Assembly (NCBI GenBank): GCA_934630855.1 | Contig: CAKTWW010000014.1 | Span: 1-43,841 of the forward strand | Length of the DNA: 43,841 nt | Direction: 5' to 3' | From: an uncultured Collinsella sp. | GTDB lineage: Bacteria; Actinomycetota; Coriobacteriia; Coriobacteriales; Coriobacteriaceae | Shown: piece by piece, positions 17,666-25,715 of the stretch | Position numbering within the stretch: the first letter of the stretch is position 1 | How the letters are laid out: the number at the start of each line of letters is the position of its first letter | Position numbers and translations under genes: made by a program | The notes under the pieces: model-generated | What the model was told of the DNA's origin: nothing | The model's input: only the letters and a program-made list of their open reading frames with translations | Database searches by the model: none

Positions 17666-18748
17666 TTGAAGAGAAGCAATCTGGGCTATGTGCTGGTGCT
17701 GATCGCCGCGCTTATGTGGGGCACCATCGGAATCTATGTCAACGGCATCTCGGCCATGGGCGTTACGTCCCAGAGCATGGCGGCCTTCCGTCTGCTGGTC
17801 GGCGCGCTCATCCTGGCGCCCGTGCTGGCATTTATGGGCTGCCGCCCCGGCGAGGGGGCGATCACGGCCCCGGGTCCGCTGGCCCTGTTCAAGGCGAGCC
17901 CCAAAGAGCTCATCCCCTGCGCGCTCGTCGGAATCATCGGCCTTGCCACCGCCAACACGCTCTATTACGAGTGTATGCGCGAGGTGGGCATGTCCACGGC
18001 GTCGGTTTTGCTCTACACCTCGCCGGTCTTTGGCTGCATCCTGGGCCGCATCCTCTATAAAGAGCGCGTCACCTCGGTAAAGCTCATGGCCATCGCCTGT
18101 AACATCCTGGGCTGCGTGCTCGCGGTAACGAACGGCGACCTGTCGGGTTTCCATTTCTCGGTTTGGGGCGTCACCTCGGGTGTCATCGCCGGACTGTGCG
18201 GTGCGCTGCTCGCGGTGTTCAGCCGCATAGCGACCAAAACCGTGCACCCGCTGGCCGTCACCTTTTGGGGCTTCGTCTTTGGCGGCGCGGTTATGGCCGC
18301 CATCACGGCCCCGTGGCCCGATATGGCGGCTGCCATGTCGCCGCAGCTTATCCTGCTCTTCGCGGGCTTTGGCCTGATTCCCACGGCCGTAGCGTACATC
18401 CTATATATGCAGGGCCTGTCTATGGGGCTCGAGACATCGAAGGTCCCCGTCGTGATGTCGTTCGAGACGGTCGTCACCGTTTTGCTGGGCATTGGCATCT
18501 ATGCCGAGTCCGCCGGCGCGATCAAGGTCCTGGGCATTGCACTGGTGCTCACGTCCATCCTGATCATGAACACCGACTTCTCCAAGCTGCGCAACGGCGT
18601 CATTGTGAAACGTATTGTCGAGAGCATGACCTTTAAGCCCAACGCGTGGTGGACGGAGAAATCGCAGGACATGGATCTGTTCAAGGAGCGCACCGGCATC
18701 GCACTGGAGCCCACCGTGCAGGAAAGCCCCTGGTACTTTGTGCGATAG
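17666..18748 (+). CDS. EamA/DMT-superfamily transporter with C-terminal extension
   Basis: This 360-residue membrane protein has about ten hydrophobic helices in two EamA repeats (about 5-150 and 165-310). EamA proteins usually export amino acids or metabolites or import small organics. A ~60-residue hydrophilic tail (about 300-360, ending VQESPWYFVR) follows the last helix and is unusual for the family. The start is TTG at 17666, supported by AAGGAGG five bases upstream. The promoter carries the ACGTTATA site also found before the PTS operon 182 bp downstream, so it may serve the same pathway, for example export of the freed amino acid. That role is speculative. Confidence 0.85.
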   Translation: MKRSNLGYVLVLIAALMWGTIGIYVNGISAMGVTSQSMAAFRLLVGALILAPVLAFMGCRPGEGAITAPGPLALFKASPKELIPCALVGIIGLATANTLYYECMREVGMSTASVLLYTSPVFGCILGRILYKERVTSVKLMAIACNILGCVLAVTNGDLSGFHFSVWGVTSGVIAGLCGALLAVFSRIATKTVHPLAVTFWGFVFGGAVMAAITAPWPDMAAAMSPQLILLFAGFGLIPTAVAYILYMQGLSMGLETSKVPVVMSFETVVTVLLGIGIYAESAGAIKVLGIALVLTSILIMNTDFSKLRNGVIVKRIVESMTFKPNAWWTEKSQDMDLFKERTGIALEPTVQESPWYFVR

Positions 18749-18885
18749 GGGATTGCGTGCAGCGTCTGACCTGGGGCTATCCAGCCAGCGCCGCCCTCCC
18801 AGCCCCAACGTTTCGAGTACGTTAAACCCGCCAACGGTCGATTTTCACCCGCGAACGGTCTTTATACTAATTAGCAATATAAGCA

Positions 18886-18914
18886 ACGTATAAGACGTTA
18901 TAATGACCATAACG
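18886..18914 (+). promoter_or_regulatory. Promoter/operator of PTS operon 1
   Basis: ACGTATA (18886-18892), ACGTTATA (18895-18902) and CATAACG (18908-18914) form a clustered site over a TATAAT -10 hexamer (18899-18904). The EIIAB start is about 30 bp downstream. Binding here would block transcription, as expected for a GntR repressor. Confidence 0.5.
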
Positions 18915-18930
18915 AAAAGGAGGAGGCAAG

Positions 18931-19854
18931 ATGAATCAGATCATTCTCGCATCTCATGGCGGCCTGGCCGCAGGCGCCAAAGACACGCTCGAGATGGTTC
19001 TCGGCGACGTGTCGAACGTCCACGTCGTGTCGCTTGCTCGTGACGACAAGGAGCCCATCACCAATAAGGTTGAGGCTATGATCGCCACGTTCAACGCGGA
19101 CGACACCGTGTATGTGCTAACCGATATGCTCGGTAGCTCGGTCAACAACAACATGGTCGAGCTTTCCAAGAACGGCATGAAGTTCACGGTTGTCAGCGGT
19201 TTCAACATCCCGCTGGCGCTCACGCTCGCTATGAGCCCCGCCCCCGTCAAGGGCGCCGAGCTCGCGGCCCTCATCAACGAGGCCCGCACGGGTCTGACCA
19301 ACCCCAACGCCCCGGTCGAGGTCGCCGCAGCCCCCGTCAAGAAGGCCAAGGCCGCCCGCCACAACGCCGGTCCCGCCAAGATCGTCCTCGCACGTCTTGA
19401 CTACCGTCTGCTGCACGGCCAGGTCGTCTTTACTTGGACTACCAAGGTCCAGGCCGAGCGCATCATCGTCGTCGACAACTCCGCCGCCAACGATGACATC
19501 AAGAAGGGCGCTCTTAAGCTGGCCAAGCCCCAGGGCGTGCGCCTGAACGTCTTCACCGTCGAGCGTGCCCTCGCCAAGATGGACAAGCTCAACACCCTCG
19601 GCGAGCGCGTCATGTTCATCTTTGGCAACACCGCCGAGATGCTGCAGTTCTGCCAGGGCTACAAGCTCGATGCCATCAACCTGGGCGCCACCGCCAACCA
19701 CGACGGTGCCGATCAGATCGGCGGCAAGGACAGCTCCGTCTTCTTCGACGCCACCCAGAAGGCTGACGTCAACCAGCTGCTCGACATGGGCATCAAGCTC
19801 TACGTTCAGCAGACCCCCACGTATCAGAGCGTCGACATCGACGCCAAGCTGTAA
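18931..19854 (+). CDS. PTS mannose-family EIIAB fusion
   Basis: This 307-residue cytoplasmic protein fuses an EIIA domain (1-~117), an Ala/Pro/Lys linker (about 118-148) and an EIIB domain (about 149-307). The phosphorylated His9 lies in ILASHGGLAAG, and His162 of EIIB lies in RLDYRLLHGQV. Both active-site histidines are present. It receives phosphate from HPr and passes it to the sugar crossing EIIC/EIID. AAAAGGAGGAGG precedes the ATG. It heads the operon EIIAB-EIIC-EIID-SIS. Together with the SIS deglycase, this is the layout of gfr-type glucoselysine/fructoselysine systems, so an Amadori substrate is inferred. Confidence 0.93.
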   Translation: MNQIILASHGGLAAGAKDTLEMVLGDVSNVHVVSLARDDKEPITNKVEAMIATFNADDTVYVLTDMLGSSVNNNMVELSKNGMKFTVVSGFNIPLALTLAMSPAPVKGAELAALINEARTGLTNPNAPVEVAAAPVKKAKAARHNAGPAKIVLARLDYRLLHGQVVFTWTTKVQAERIIVVDNSAANDDIKKGALKLAKPQGVRLNVFTVERALAKMDKLNTLGERVMFIFGNTAEMLQFCQGYKLDAINLGATANHDGADQIGGKDSSVFFDATQKADVNQLLDMGIKLYVQQTPTYQSVDIDAKL

Positions 19855-19890
19855 TCAACCAGGCTTTTGCCTGACTGAAAGGAGAAGGGT

Positions 19891-20685
19891 ATGAATACGT
19901 TCATCAGTGCGGTGCTCGTCGGCCTCGTCGGCGTGTTCTGCATGTGGGACTCCCGCCTGCTCGGTCGTCTTAACTTCGAGCAGCCCCTCGTTGGAGCTAC
20001 GATCGTCGGTCTGCTGCTGGGCGATGTGCCCACCGGCCTTGCCGTCGGTGCTGCCGTCGAGCTCGTTTCCATGGGCCTCGTGTCGGTCGGCGCTGCCGTT
20101 CCGCCCGATATGGTCCTGGGCGGCATCGTGGCTTCCGCCTTCGCTTGCCTGACCGGCGCTTCCGCCGAGACCGCCATGACGATCGCCATCCCGGTCGCCG
20201 TCCTGGGTCAGCTCCTCGGCATCGTCTTCCGTTCCATCATCGCCGCCCTCACCCATGTGGCCGATAGCGCGATCGATAACGGCAAGTTCAAGACCGCCTA
20301 CCGTATGCACATTTGCGCCGGCTCCGGTCTGTACGCCATCATGTACTTCCTGCCGATCTTCCTGGCCGTCTTTGTCGGTACCGACCTGGTCCAGGCCATC
20401 GTCAACATGGTTCCCGAGTGGCTGTCCACTGGTCTGAACGTCTCGACCAAGATCATGACTGCCTACGGCTTGGCCCTGCTGCTCACCATGATGATCAAGA
20501 AGGGCATGACCCCGTTCCTGTTCATCGGTTTCCTGCTCGCCGCTTACCTCAACCTGTCCGTCATCGCGGTCGCTCTGATCGGTGTGTGCCTGGCTATCGT
20601 CTTCATGGGCTTCAAGTTCAACGGTTCCCATGCAGCTGCCGGTGTCGATTCCGACTACGATCCGCTCGAAGACGACGAAGACTAA
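19891..20685 (+). CDS. PTS mannose-family EIIC permease
   Basis: This 264-residue membrane protein is all-helical and hydrophobic and has the EIIC signature region (QPLVGATIVGLLLGDVPTGL, then AVELVSMGLVSVGAAVPPD). It forms the sugar channel with EIID. The acidic C-terminal tail (SDYDPLEDDED) is cytoplasmic. GAAAGGAGAAGGG precedes the ATG, and a small hairpin sits in the 36-bp gap after EIIAB. EIID begins 13 bp downstream. Confidence 0.94.
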   Translation: MNTFISAVLVGLVGVFCMWDSRLLGRLNFEQPLVGATIVGLLLGDVPTGLAVGAAVELVSMGLVSVGAAVPPDMVLGGIVASAFACLTGASAETAMTIAIPVAVLGQLLGIVFRSIIAALTHVADSAIDNGKFKTAYRMHICAGSGLYAIMYFLPIFLAVFVGTDLVQAIVNMVPEWLSTGLNVSTKIMTAYGLALLLTMMIKKGMTPFLFIGFLLAAYLNLSVIAVALIGVCLAIVFMGFKFNGSHAAAGVDSDYDPLEDDED

Positions 20686-20698
20686 GGAGGAACACACT

Positions 20699-21532
20699 AT
20701 GGCAACCGCAACCAAGGACGTGTCCCTGAACAAGAAGGTCAGCCAGTTCTTCTGGCGCTCCTGGGCCATCCAGGCCTCTTGGAACTACGAGCGTCAGATG
20801 AACATGGGCTTCCTCTACGGCATGGTTCCCACGCTCGACCGCCTCTATCCGGACGAGTCCGACCCCAAGCAGCTTGCTGCTAAGAAAGAGGCTTACCACC
20901 GTCACATGGCGTTCTACAACTGCACCCCGCAGACGAGCGCTTTCGTCCTGGGCCTCGCCGCCTCCATGGAGGAGGAGTACGCCAAGGATCCCGAGAACTT
21001 TGACCCCGATTCAATCAACGCGGTCAAGACCTCCCTCATGGGCCCGCTTTCCGGTATCGGTGACTCCTTCTTCCAGGGCACCATCCGCGTCATCGCCTTT
21101 GGTCTGGGCGTTCAGCTGGCTCAGCAGGGCTCCGTCATGGGCCCGATCCTGGCTATGCTTATCTCCATCGTCCCCTCTGTGCTGATCACTTGGTTCGCCG
21201 CCAAGATGGGCTATCAGGGTGGTCACCAGTACCTGAGCAAGCTCCAGGGCGGCGACCTCATGGAGAAGCTCATGTATGTCTGCGGCATCGTGGGTCTTAT
21301 GTCCGTGGGCGGCATGATCGCTACGCTGATCGGCGCCACCACCCCGCTGCAGTTCGCTGACGGCACCGTCGTGATCCAGGACATCCTGGACGGCATGATG
21401 CCTCAGATGATCTCCCTCGGCCTCACCGGCCTTATGTATGCGCTCATCAAGAAGAACGTCAACACCGGTTGGCTTCTCGTGATCGCCATCGTGGGCGGCA
21501 TCGCCCTCTCCGCGGCCGGCATCCTGGCCTAG
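20699..21532 (+). CDS. PTS mannose-family EIID
   Basis: This 277-residue subunit has the EIID pattern: a hydrophilic N-terminal half (FFWRSWAIQASWNYERQMNMGF, then FYNCTPQTSAFVLGLAASMEEE), the core LMGPLSGIGDSFFQGT, and C-terminal membrane helices. It pairs with EIIC in the membrane. The open frame reaches back into EIIC, but AAGGAGG seven bases before ATG 20699 fixes the start. It is the third gene of PTS operon 1. Confidence 0.94.
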   Translation: MATATKDVSLNKKVSQFFWRSWAIQASWNYERQMNMGFLYGMVPTLDRLYPDESDPKQLAAKKEAYHRHMAFYNCTPQTSAFVLGLAASMEEEYAKDPENFDPDSINAVKTSLMGPLSGIGDSFFQGTIRVIAFGLGVQLAQQGSVMGPILAMLISIVPSVLITWFAAKMGYQGGHQYLSKLQGGDLMEKLMYVCGIVGLMSVGGMIATLIGATTPLQFADGTVVIQDILDGMMPQMISLGLTGLMYALIKKNVNTGWLLVIAIVGGIALSAAGILA

Positions 21533-21567
21533 TCGCGACCTAGCGTCCAATCGCTTTCCCCCGGGGG

Positions 21568-21598
21568 CCTGCCTGGCATCCCATACCCCAGGCAGGTT
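21568..21598 (+). terminator. Intra-operon hairpin between EIID and SIS gene
   Basis: CCTGCCTGG (21568-21576) pairs with CCAGGCAGG (21588-21596), followed by a weak TTCCCAT. It probably gives partial termination or protects the upstream mRNA. Confidence 0.5.
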
Positions 21599-21611
21599 CC
21601 CATCCCCAAAC

Positions 21612-21639
21612 GTGACAAAGGGACCGTCCCTTATGTCAC
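21612..21639. repeat. GGGACCGTCCC-core palindrome
   Basis: GTGACA and TGTCAC enclose AAGGGACCGTCCCTTA, a near-perfect palindrome between EIID and the SIS gene. It is a further arm variant of the GGGAC-core elements. Confidence 0.75.
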
Positions 21640-21731
21640 ATCCTCAACGGACCGGCGACTCGGTCCTAACCTCAGTAACCCTGCGAGCGCCCGGCAATGT
21701 GGCGCCGCAAAAATCGAAAGGAATGTGTCAG

Positions 21732-22715
21732 ATGTACGAGATCGACCTTAACCTCCCTAAGCAGATCGTCGCTGACGTCCTGTCCAACCACGAGATCCAC
21801 AGCGTCGCTTTCGTCGGCTGCGGTGCTTCCATGTCCGACCTGTACCCCGCCAAGTACTTCCTGGCCAACAACACGGACAAGCTGAACGTTCAGATCTTCA
21901 CCGCTAACGAGTTCAACTACGACACGCCTTCCTGGGTCAACGAGCACACCTTCGTGATCACCTGCTCCCTCGGTGGCTCCACGCCCGAGACCGTCGAGGC
22001 CAACAAGACCGCCAAGAAGCACAACTGCCCGGTCGTCTCCCTCACCAACAAGGCTGGCTCCGCTCTGACCGTCGACGCCGACCACGTCATCGTCCACGGC
22101 TTCCACGCCAACTATGCCGCCAAGGCCGAGAAGCCTGGCTACGCCATCGCTCTCGCTCTCGAGATCCTTCAGCAGACCGAGGGCTATGATCACTACGAGG
22201 ATATGATCACCGGCCTCACCAACATCTTCGACCTGTGCGAGAACGCCGCTCAGCACTGCACCAAGCTCGCCAAGAAGTTCGCCGAGGACTTCAAGGACGA
22301 CAAGATGATCTACTTCATGGCTTCCGGTGCCTCCGAGAAGATGGCCTACTCTCACGCCGCCTTCCTGTTCACCGAGATGCAGTGGATCGACGCCGCCGCC
22401 TACAACACCGGCGAGTACTTCCACGGCCCGTTCGAGGTTTCCACCGAGGGTAAGCCCTACGTCTTCTTCATGTCCGATGGTGCTACCCGTCCGATGGACG
22501 CCCGCGCCCTCACCTTCCTTGAGCGCATGGGCGCCAAGGTCGCTCTGATCGACTCCAAGGACTACGGTCTGGCCGACGCTGTGCCGGCGAGCGTCATCAC
22601 CTACTTCAACCCGCTGCTGCACCTCGCCGTTATGCGCGAGTACGGCAACCAGATCGCCGAGGCCCGTCAGCACCCGCTGACCATGCGTCGCTACATGTGG
22701 AAGCTTTCCTACTAA
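21732..22715 (+). CDS. FrlB/FraB-like SIS-domain deglycase (copy 2)
   Basis: This 327-residue two-SIS-domain protein ends in RRYMWKLSY. Glu215 (FTEMQW) and His231 (EYFHGP) are 16 apart, like the FraB catalytic pair. It is the last gene of the EIIAB-EIIC-EIID operon and most likely cleaves the 6-phosphorylated compound delivered by that PTS. ATG 21732 is chosen because GAAAGGA ends 8-9 bases upstream, while the in-frame ATG at 21723 is too close to it. The 199-bp gap before it contains two hairpins, so its level may differ from that of the PTS subunits. The closest paralogue in the window by C-terminal tail is the copy at 16293. Confidence 0.85.
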   Translation: MYEIDLNLPKQIVADVLSNHEIHSVAFVGCGASMSDLYPAKYFLANNTDKLNVQIFTANEFNYDTPSWVNEHTFVITCSLGGSTPETVEANKTAKKHNCPVVSLTNKAGSALTVDADHVIVHGFHANYAAKAEKPGYAIALALEILQQTEGYDHYEDMITGLTNIFDLCENAAQHCTKLAKKFAEDFKDDKMIYFMASGASEKMAYSHAAFLFTEMQWIDAAAYNTGEYFHGPFEVSTEGKPYVFFMSDGATRPMDARALTFLERMGAKVALIDSKDYGLADAVPASVITYFNPLLHLAVMREYGNQIAEARQHPLTMRRYMWKLSY

Positions 22716-22747
22716 TCACAAGTAAGTAAACCTTACGGGTTGATTGA

Positions 22748-22781
22748 AAGGGGATGGGGTTTGAGCCCCGTCCCCTTTTTG
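22748..22781 (+). terminator. Terminator after SIS copy 2
   Basis: AAAGGGGATGGGG, loop TTTGA and GCCCCGTCCCC followed by T5. The stem has one T-G wobble. Confidence 0.9.
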
Positions 22782-22800
22782 CTCTTGAGAGGAGATGCGT

Positions 22801-23430
22801 ATGATCAAGGCAGTGCTGTTTGATATGGACGGCGTGCTGGTCGATACCGAGTGGTTCTACAATCGTCGCCGCGTGGCGTTTATGGAGGAGAAGGGGTTCC
22901 ACTTTGACGAGATCCCCGATCTTTCGGGATCTAACGAGCCCGCCATTTGGAAGTCGCTGGTGCCTGACGATGTCGAGCTTCGCGAGCGCCTGCGCGTGGA
23001 GTACAAGCAGGTCTACAGCCCGGTCCATCCCGTTCCGTATGCCGAGTTGCTCAATGAGCAGACGGAGCCGGTGATGCGTGAACTGCACGAGCGCGGCGTG
23101 CTCTGCGCTATCGCGAGCTCGTCCTATCGCGAGCTGATTGACGAGTTGGTGGAGATCGCCGGTATCGCCGACGTTCTGGACTACACCATCAGCGGCCACG
23201 AGTGCAGCGCGTTTAAGCCCGACCCCGAGATCTACCTGCGCGCCATGGAGGCGCTGGGTGTGGAGCCGGCTGAGTGCCTGGTCATCGAGGACTCGCCGAT
23301 GGGCATCGAGGCGGGCAAGCGCTCCGGTGCTCGCGTTTTGGCCCTGCGTCCGCACGAGGGCGTCAACCTGGACCAGTCCGCCGCCGACACCATCATCGAC
23401 AACCTCACCGACATCCTATCTGCTATCTAG
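22801..23430 (+). CDS. HAD-superfamily hydrolase, beta-phosphoglucomutase-like
   Basis: This 209-residue protein has the HAD motifs: nucleophile and acid Asp8 and Asp10 in LFDMDGVLVDTE, motif II Ser107/108 (IASSSYR), motif III Lys139 in AFKPDPEIY, and motif IV Glu163/Asp164 in IEDSPMGIEAG. The cap is the helical C1 type seen in sugar-phosphate phosphatases and beta-phosphoglucomutase. Position after the PTS/deglycase operon suggests dephosphorylation or isomerisation of a sugar phosphate, but a terminator separates them. ATG 22801 sits six bases after GAGAGGAG, so I prefer it to ATG 22795. Confidence 0.85.
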   Translation: MIKAVLFDMDGVLVDTEWFYNRRRVAFMEEKGFHFDEIPDLSGSNEPAIWKSLVPDDVELRERLRVEYKQVYSPVHPVPYAELLNEQTEPVMRELHERGVLCAIASSSYRELIDELVEIAGIADVLDYTISGHECSAFKPDPEIYLRAMEALGVEPAECLVIEDSPMGIEAGKRSGARVLALRPHEGVNLDQSAADTIIDNLTDILSAI

Positions 23431-23443
23431 CCGTCTAGCCGCC

Positions 23444-23486
23444 AAAACCACCACGAAGGGGACAGGCACCTTTGTGGTGGTTTTTT
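23444..23486 (+). repeat. GGGGACAGGCACC palindrome (CCACCAC arm type), also a terminator
   Basis: AAAACCACCACGAAGG and CCTTTGTGGTGGTTTTTT enclose GGACAGGCA. With the T6 run it can terminate the HAD gene. Copies in reverse orientation lie at 32608-32640 and 34399-34437. A TACAAT hexamer at 23498-23503 may be the -10 of the next gene. Confidence 0.85.
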
Positions 23487-23548
23487 CTTACTCCTGCTAC
23501 AATCGCCGACATGCCCCACAACTAGATTTGCCTTCGAAAGGAGCCTGC

Positions 23549-24556
23549 GTGGCGAACGCCATCGATCAGCTCACGGACCGCGTACTCGTGCTCGGCCGCC
23601 TCACCATCGTCCGTCGCGCCATCACGGCGGTGGCGGTCACCATATCCGCCGTTCTTCAGACGTTTCTGATTCAGGCGTTCATTCAACCTGCCGATTTGCT
23701 TCCGAGCGGCCTCACCGGCGTCGCGGTCCTACTCGATCGCGTCACCTCGCTCGGCGGCGTTCGTATCGACATCTCACTCGGCATGCTCGCGCTCAACATT
23801 CCCGTGGCGCTCCTGTGTTGGAGCGGGATTAGCAAGCGTTTCGTCATTTTCTCGATGATGCAGGTCGCACTTTCGTCGCTGTTCCTCAACATCTTTCACT
23901 TTGCGCCGTTTTTGGGCGACAAGATCATGCTCATCATCTTTGGCGGCGTGGTCTCGGGCCTGGGCGCCGCCATCGCGCTTAAGTCGGGTGCTTCGACCGG
24001 CGGCACCGACTTTATCGCGCTGTGGGTGTCCAACCACACGGGCAAGACCATCTGGGGCGTCATCTTTGGCTTCAACTGCGCTATCCTGGCGATCTTTGGC
24101 TTTATGTTTGGATGGGACAACGCGGCGTACTCCATTGTGTTCCAGTTTATTTCGACCAAGACCATCGACAGTTTCTATCGTCGCTACGACCGCGTGACGC
24201 TGCAGATCACGACGCGCAAGGCCGACGAGATCATGACCGCCTACGTTGATCATTTTCAGCATGGCATTAGCTGCGCCGAGGTCATCGGCGGGTACAGCCG
24301 CGAAAAGATGTACCTGCTGCACACCGTTGTCTCGACCTACGAGAGCCAGGATATCGTCAAGCTGGTGTGCGACGTGGACCCCGGTGCCGTGATCAACGTG
24401 TTCCACACGCTCAACTTTGTGGGCGGCTGGTGGGGCGGCCATGTCGACGAGCCCATGCCTACGGCCGTGCCCGATCCGGATAAGCCCGCGCGCATGGCGA
24501 GCAGGCAGGCGCGTCTGAGCGAGCAGGACAGCCTGCAACAGGACGACGGCAAGTAA
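23549..24556 (+). CDS. YitT-family membrane protein (DUF161/DUF2179)
   Basis: This 335-residue protein has five to six membrane helices in residues 20-200 and a soluble C-terminal DUF2179 domain (about 215-295) with YSREKMYLLHTVVSTYE. YitT proteins are widespread in Firmicutes and Coriobacteriia, and their transport or regulatory role is unproven. Start is GTG 23549, five bases after GAAAGGAG. The frame remains open upstream, but that part lies in the HAD gene and palindrome and is not coding. A ~35-residue polar tail follows the DUF2179 domain. It lies between the HAD gene and a GntR gene, all on the same strand. Confidence 0.85.
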   Translation: MANAIDQLTDRVLVLGRLTIVRRAITAVAVTISAVLQTFLIQAFIQPADLLPSGLTGVAVLLDRVTSLGGVRIDISLGMLALNIPVALLCWSGISKRFVIFSMMQVALSSLFLNIFHFAPFLGDKIMLIIFGGVVSGLGAAIALKSGASTGGTDFIALWVSNHTGKTIWGVIFGFNCAILAIFGFMFGWDNAAYSIVFQFISTKTIDSFYRRYDRVTLQITTRKADEIMTAYVDHFQHGISCAEVIGGYSREKMYLLHTVVSTYESQDIVKLVCDVDPGAVINVFHTLNFVGGWWGGHVDEPMPTAVPDPDKPARMASRQARLSEQDSLQQDDGK

Positions 24557-24610
24557 GGATTTGCCGTATGCGGTGTATCGTTTTATCAAACTGAGGTAAC
24601 ATATAAACAG

Positions 24611-24625
24611 ACGTTATATACGTAT
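24611..24625 (+). promoter_or_regulatory. ACGTTATA site in the GntR (24661) promoter
   Basis: ACGTTATATACGTAT is a near-palindrome 36 bp before the GntR start. The octamer ACGTTATA (24611-24618) recurs upstream of the EamA gene, PTS operon 1 and SIS copy 4, which suggests autoregulation by this GntR protein. Confidence 0.5.
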
Positions 24626-24660
24626 GAGTTATTTCGATATCTTGATAAGAGTGAACAGAT

Positions 24661-25380
24661 ATGTCCGCACCTAAAAACGCACCGCTTTACCAGCAGATTT
24701 ACGATGAGATTAAGGATTCGATCGAGAAGGGTGTTTATGCACCCAAGGAGCGAATTCCGTCTGAGCTCGAACTTGCCGAGCAGTATGAGGTGAGCCGCAT
24801 TACCGTGCGCCGTGCCGTCGAGGAGCTGTGCTCTGATGGCTACCTGGTTAAGCAGCAGGGCCGCGGCACCTTTGTCGCCACGCCGCACATCAACCGCCAG
24901 TTCCACGCTACGGCGCTGCAGACGTTTACCGAGCTGTGCGCATCGAACGGCATGAAGGCGGGCGCGCATGTGGTTGATCGCCAGATTGTGCCGGCGCGCC
25001 AAAACGAGATGGAATTCTTTGGCCTGCAGCGAGATGCGCTGTTGCTGCATATTAAGCGCGTGCGCACGGCCGACGGCGAGCCCATCTTTGAGGAGAACAT
25101 CTTTGTGCCGTTTGATGAGTACCGTGAGCTTTTGACTGCTGACCTTGAGGACAAATCGATCTTTGACGAGGTCGAGCGTGTCGGTGGCACCCCGATTGTC
25201 TCGGTTGGCTATCGTTCGGTCGAGGCCGTGCGCGCCAACACCGAGCAGGCGGCCGAGCTGGGCATTGCTCCACACGATCCGCTGCTCAACCTTCGCGCCG
25301 GCTTTACCGGTCCCAACGGCGAGCCGGTCCTGATGGGTAAGCAGTACTACGTAGGATCGCGCTACGTCATGGTCATGTAA
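24661..25380 (+). CDS. GntR/HutC-family regulator with UTRA domain
   Basis: This 239-residue regulator has an N-terminal winged helix (PLYQQIYDEIKDSIEKGVY, LELAEQYEVSRITVRRAVEEL, and GRGTFV wing) and a UTRA ligand-binding domain (about 85-235). It is the best candidate to bind the ACGTTATA sites, one of which lies in its own promoter. The likely effector is a phosphorylated Amadori compound or its sugar-phosphate product, by analogy with FrlR. Its stop codon is followed directly, with no spacer, by the second copy of the structured element. The Shine-Dalgarno (AAGAGTGA) is modest. Confidence 0.92.
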   Translation: MSAPKNAPLYQQIYDEIKDSIEKGVYAPKERIPSELELAEQYEVSRITVRRAVEELCSDGYLVKQQGRGTFVATPHINRQFHATALQTFTELCASNGMKAGAHVVDRQIVPARQNEMEFFGLQRDALLLHIKRVRTADGEPIFEENIFVPFDEYRELLTADLEDKSIFDEVERVGGTPIVSVGYRSVEAVRANTEQAAELGIAPHDPLLNLRAGFTGPNGEPVLMGKQYYVGSRYVMVM

Positions 25381-25520
25381 GTTACGCGGTTTTGCCAAAC
25401 CGCGTAACCGGCCGACGCTGCAAGCCCGCCAGAGCGGCAATCTGCCTTTCAACTTCGGCGGCATGACCAGAAGGTCAATGCCGCCTTGTTTCAAGGCACC
25501 TTGCTCGCTCTGGCGGGCTT
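25381..25520 (+). ncRNA. Candidate structured RNA element, copy 2
   Basis: It begins at the base after the GntR stop codon. P1 is a perfect 12-bp stem (25381-25392/25397-25408, TGCC loop), followed by the linker CGGCCGACGCTGC. P2 is a perfect 15-bp stem (25422-25436/25506-25520). P2b is TGCCTT/AAGGCA (25443-25448/25493-25498). P3 is 25457-25464/25478-25485, with a bulged A at 25477 and a GACC-AGAA-GGTC cap. Stem sequences differ from copy 1 while loops match. Confidence 0.8.
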
Positions 25521-25561
25521 TCGCTGACTTTGCTAAAACATCGGCGTTTTCGGGGTAGTCA

Positions 25562-25641
25562 TTGGGGACGTTCTTAAATGACTAGTCGTTGGGGACGTTC
25601 TTGTTTGACTAGTCGTTTAAGAACGTCCCCAACGACTAGTC
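25562..25641. repeat. GGGGACGTTCTT / GACTAGTC palindrome cluster 2
   Basis: A perfect 23-bp inverted repeat (25580-25602 and 25619-25641) is preceded by an additional direct copy of TTGGGGACGTTCTTAAATGA. The loop itself contains the GACTAGTC palindrome. The remainder of the 25381-25715 gap holds the structured element and the recQ promoter. Confidence 0.85.
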
Positions 25642-25678
25642 TGGGGGACGGCCGTGTGCTGCTGTCTCCGCGGCGGCG

Positions 25679-25684
25679 TATAAT
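25679..25684 (+). promoter_or_regulatory. Probable -10 box of recQ
   Basis: A consensus TATAAT lies 31 bp before the recQ start in an otherwise GC-rich stretch. The -35 is not clear. Confidence 0.55.
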
Positions 25685-25715
25685 CGGCGGCAGATGATTC
25701 TGACGTTAGGAAACC

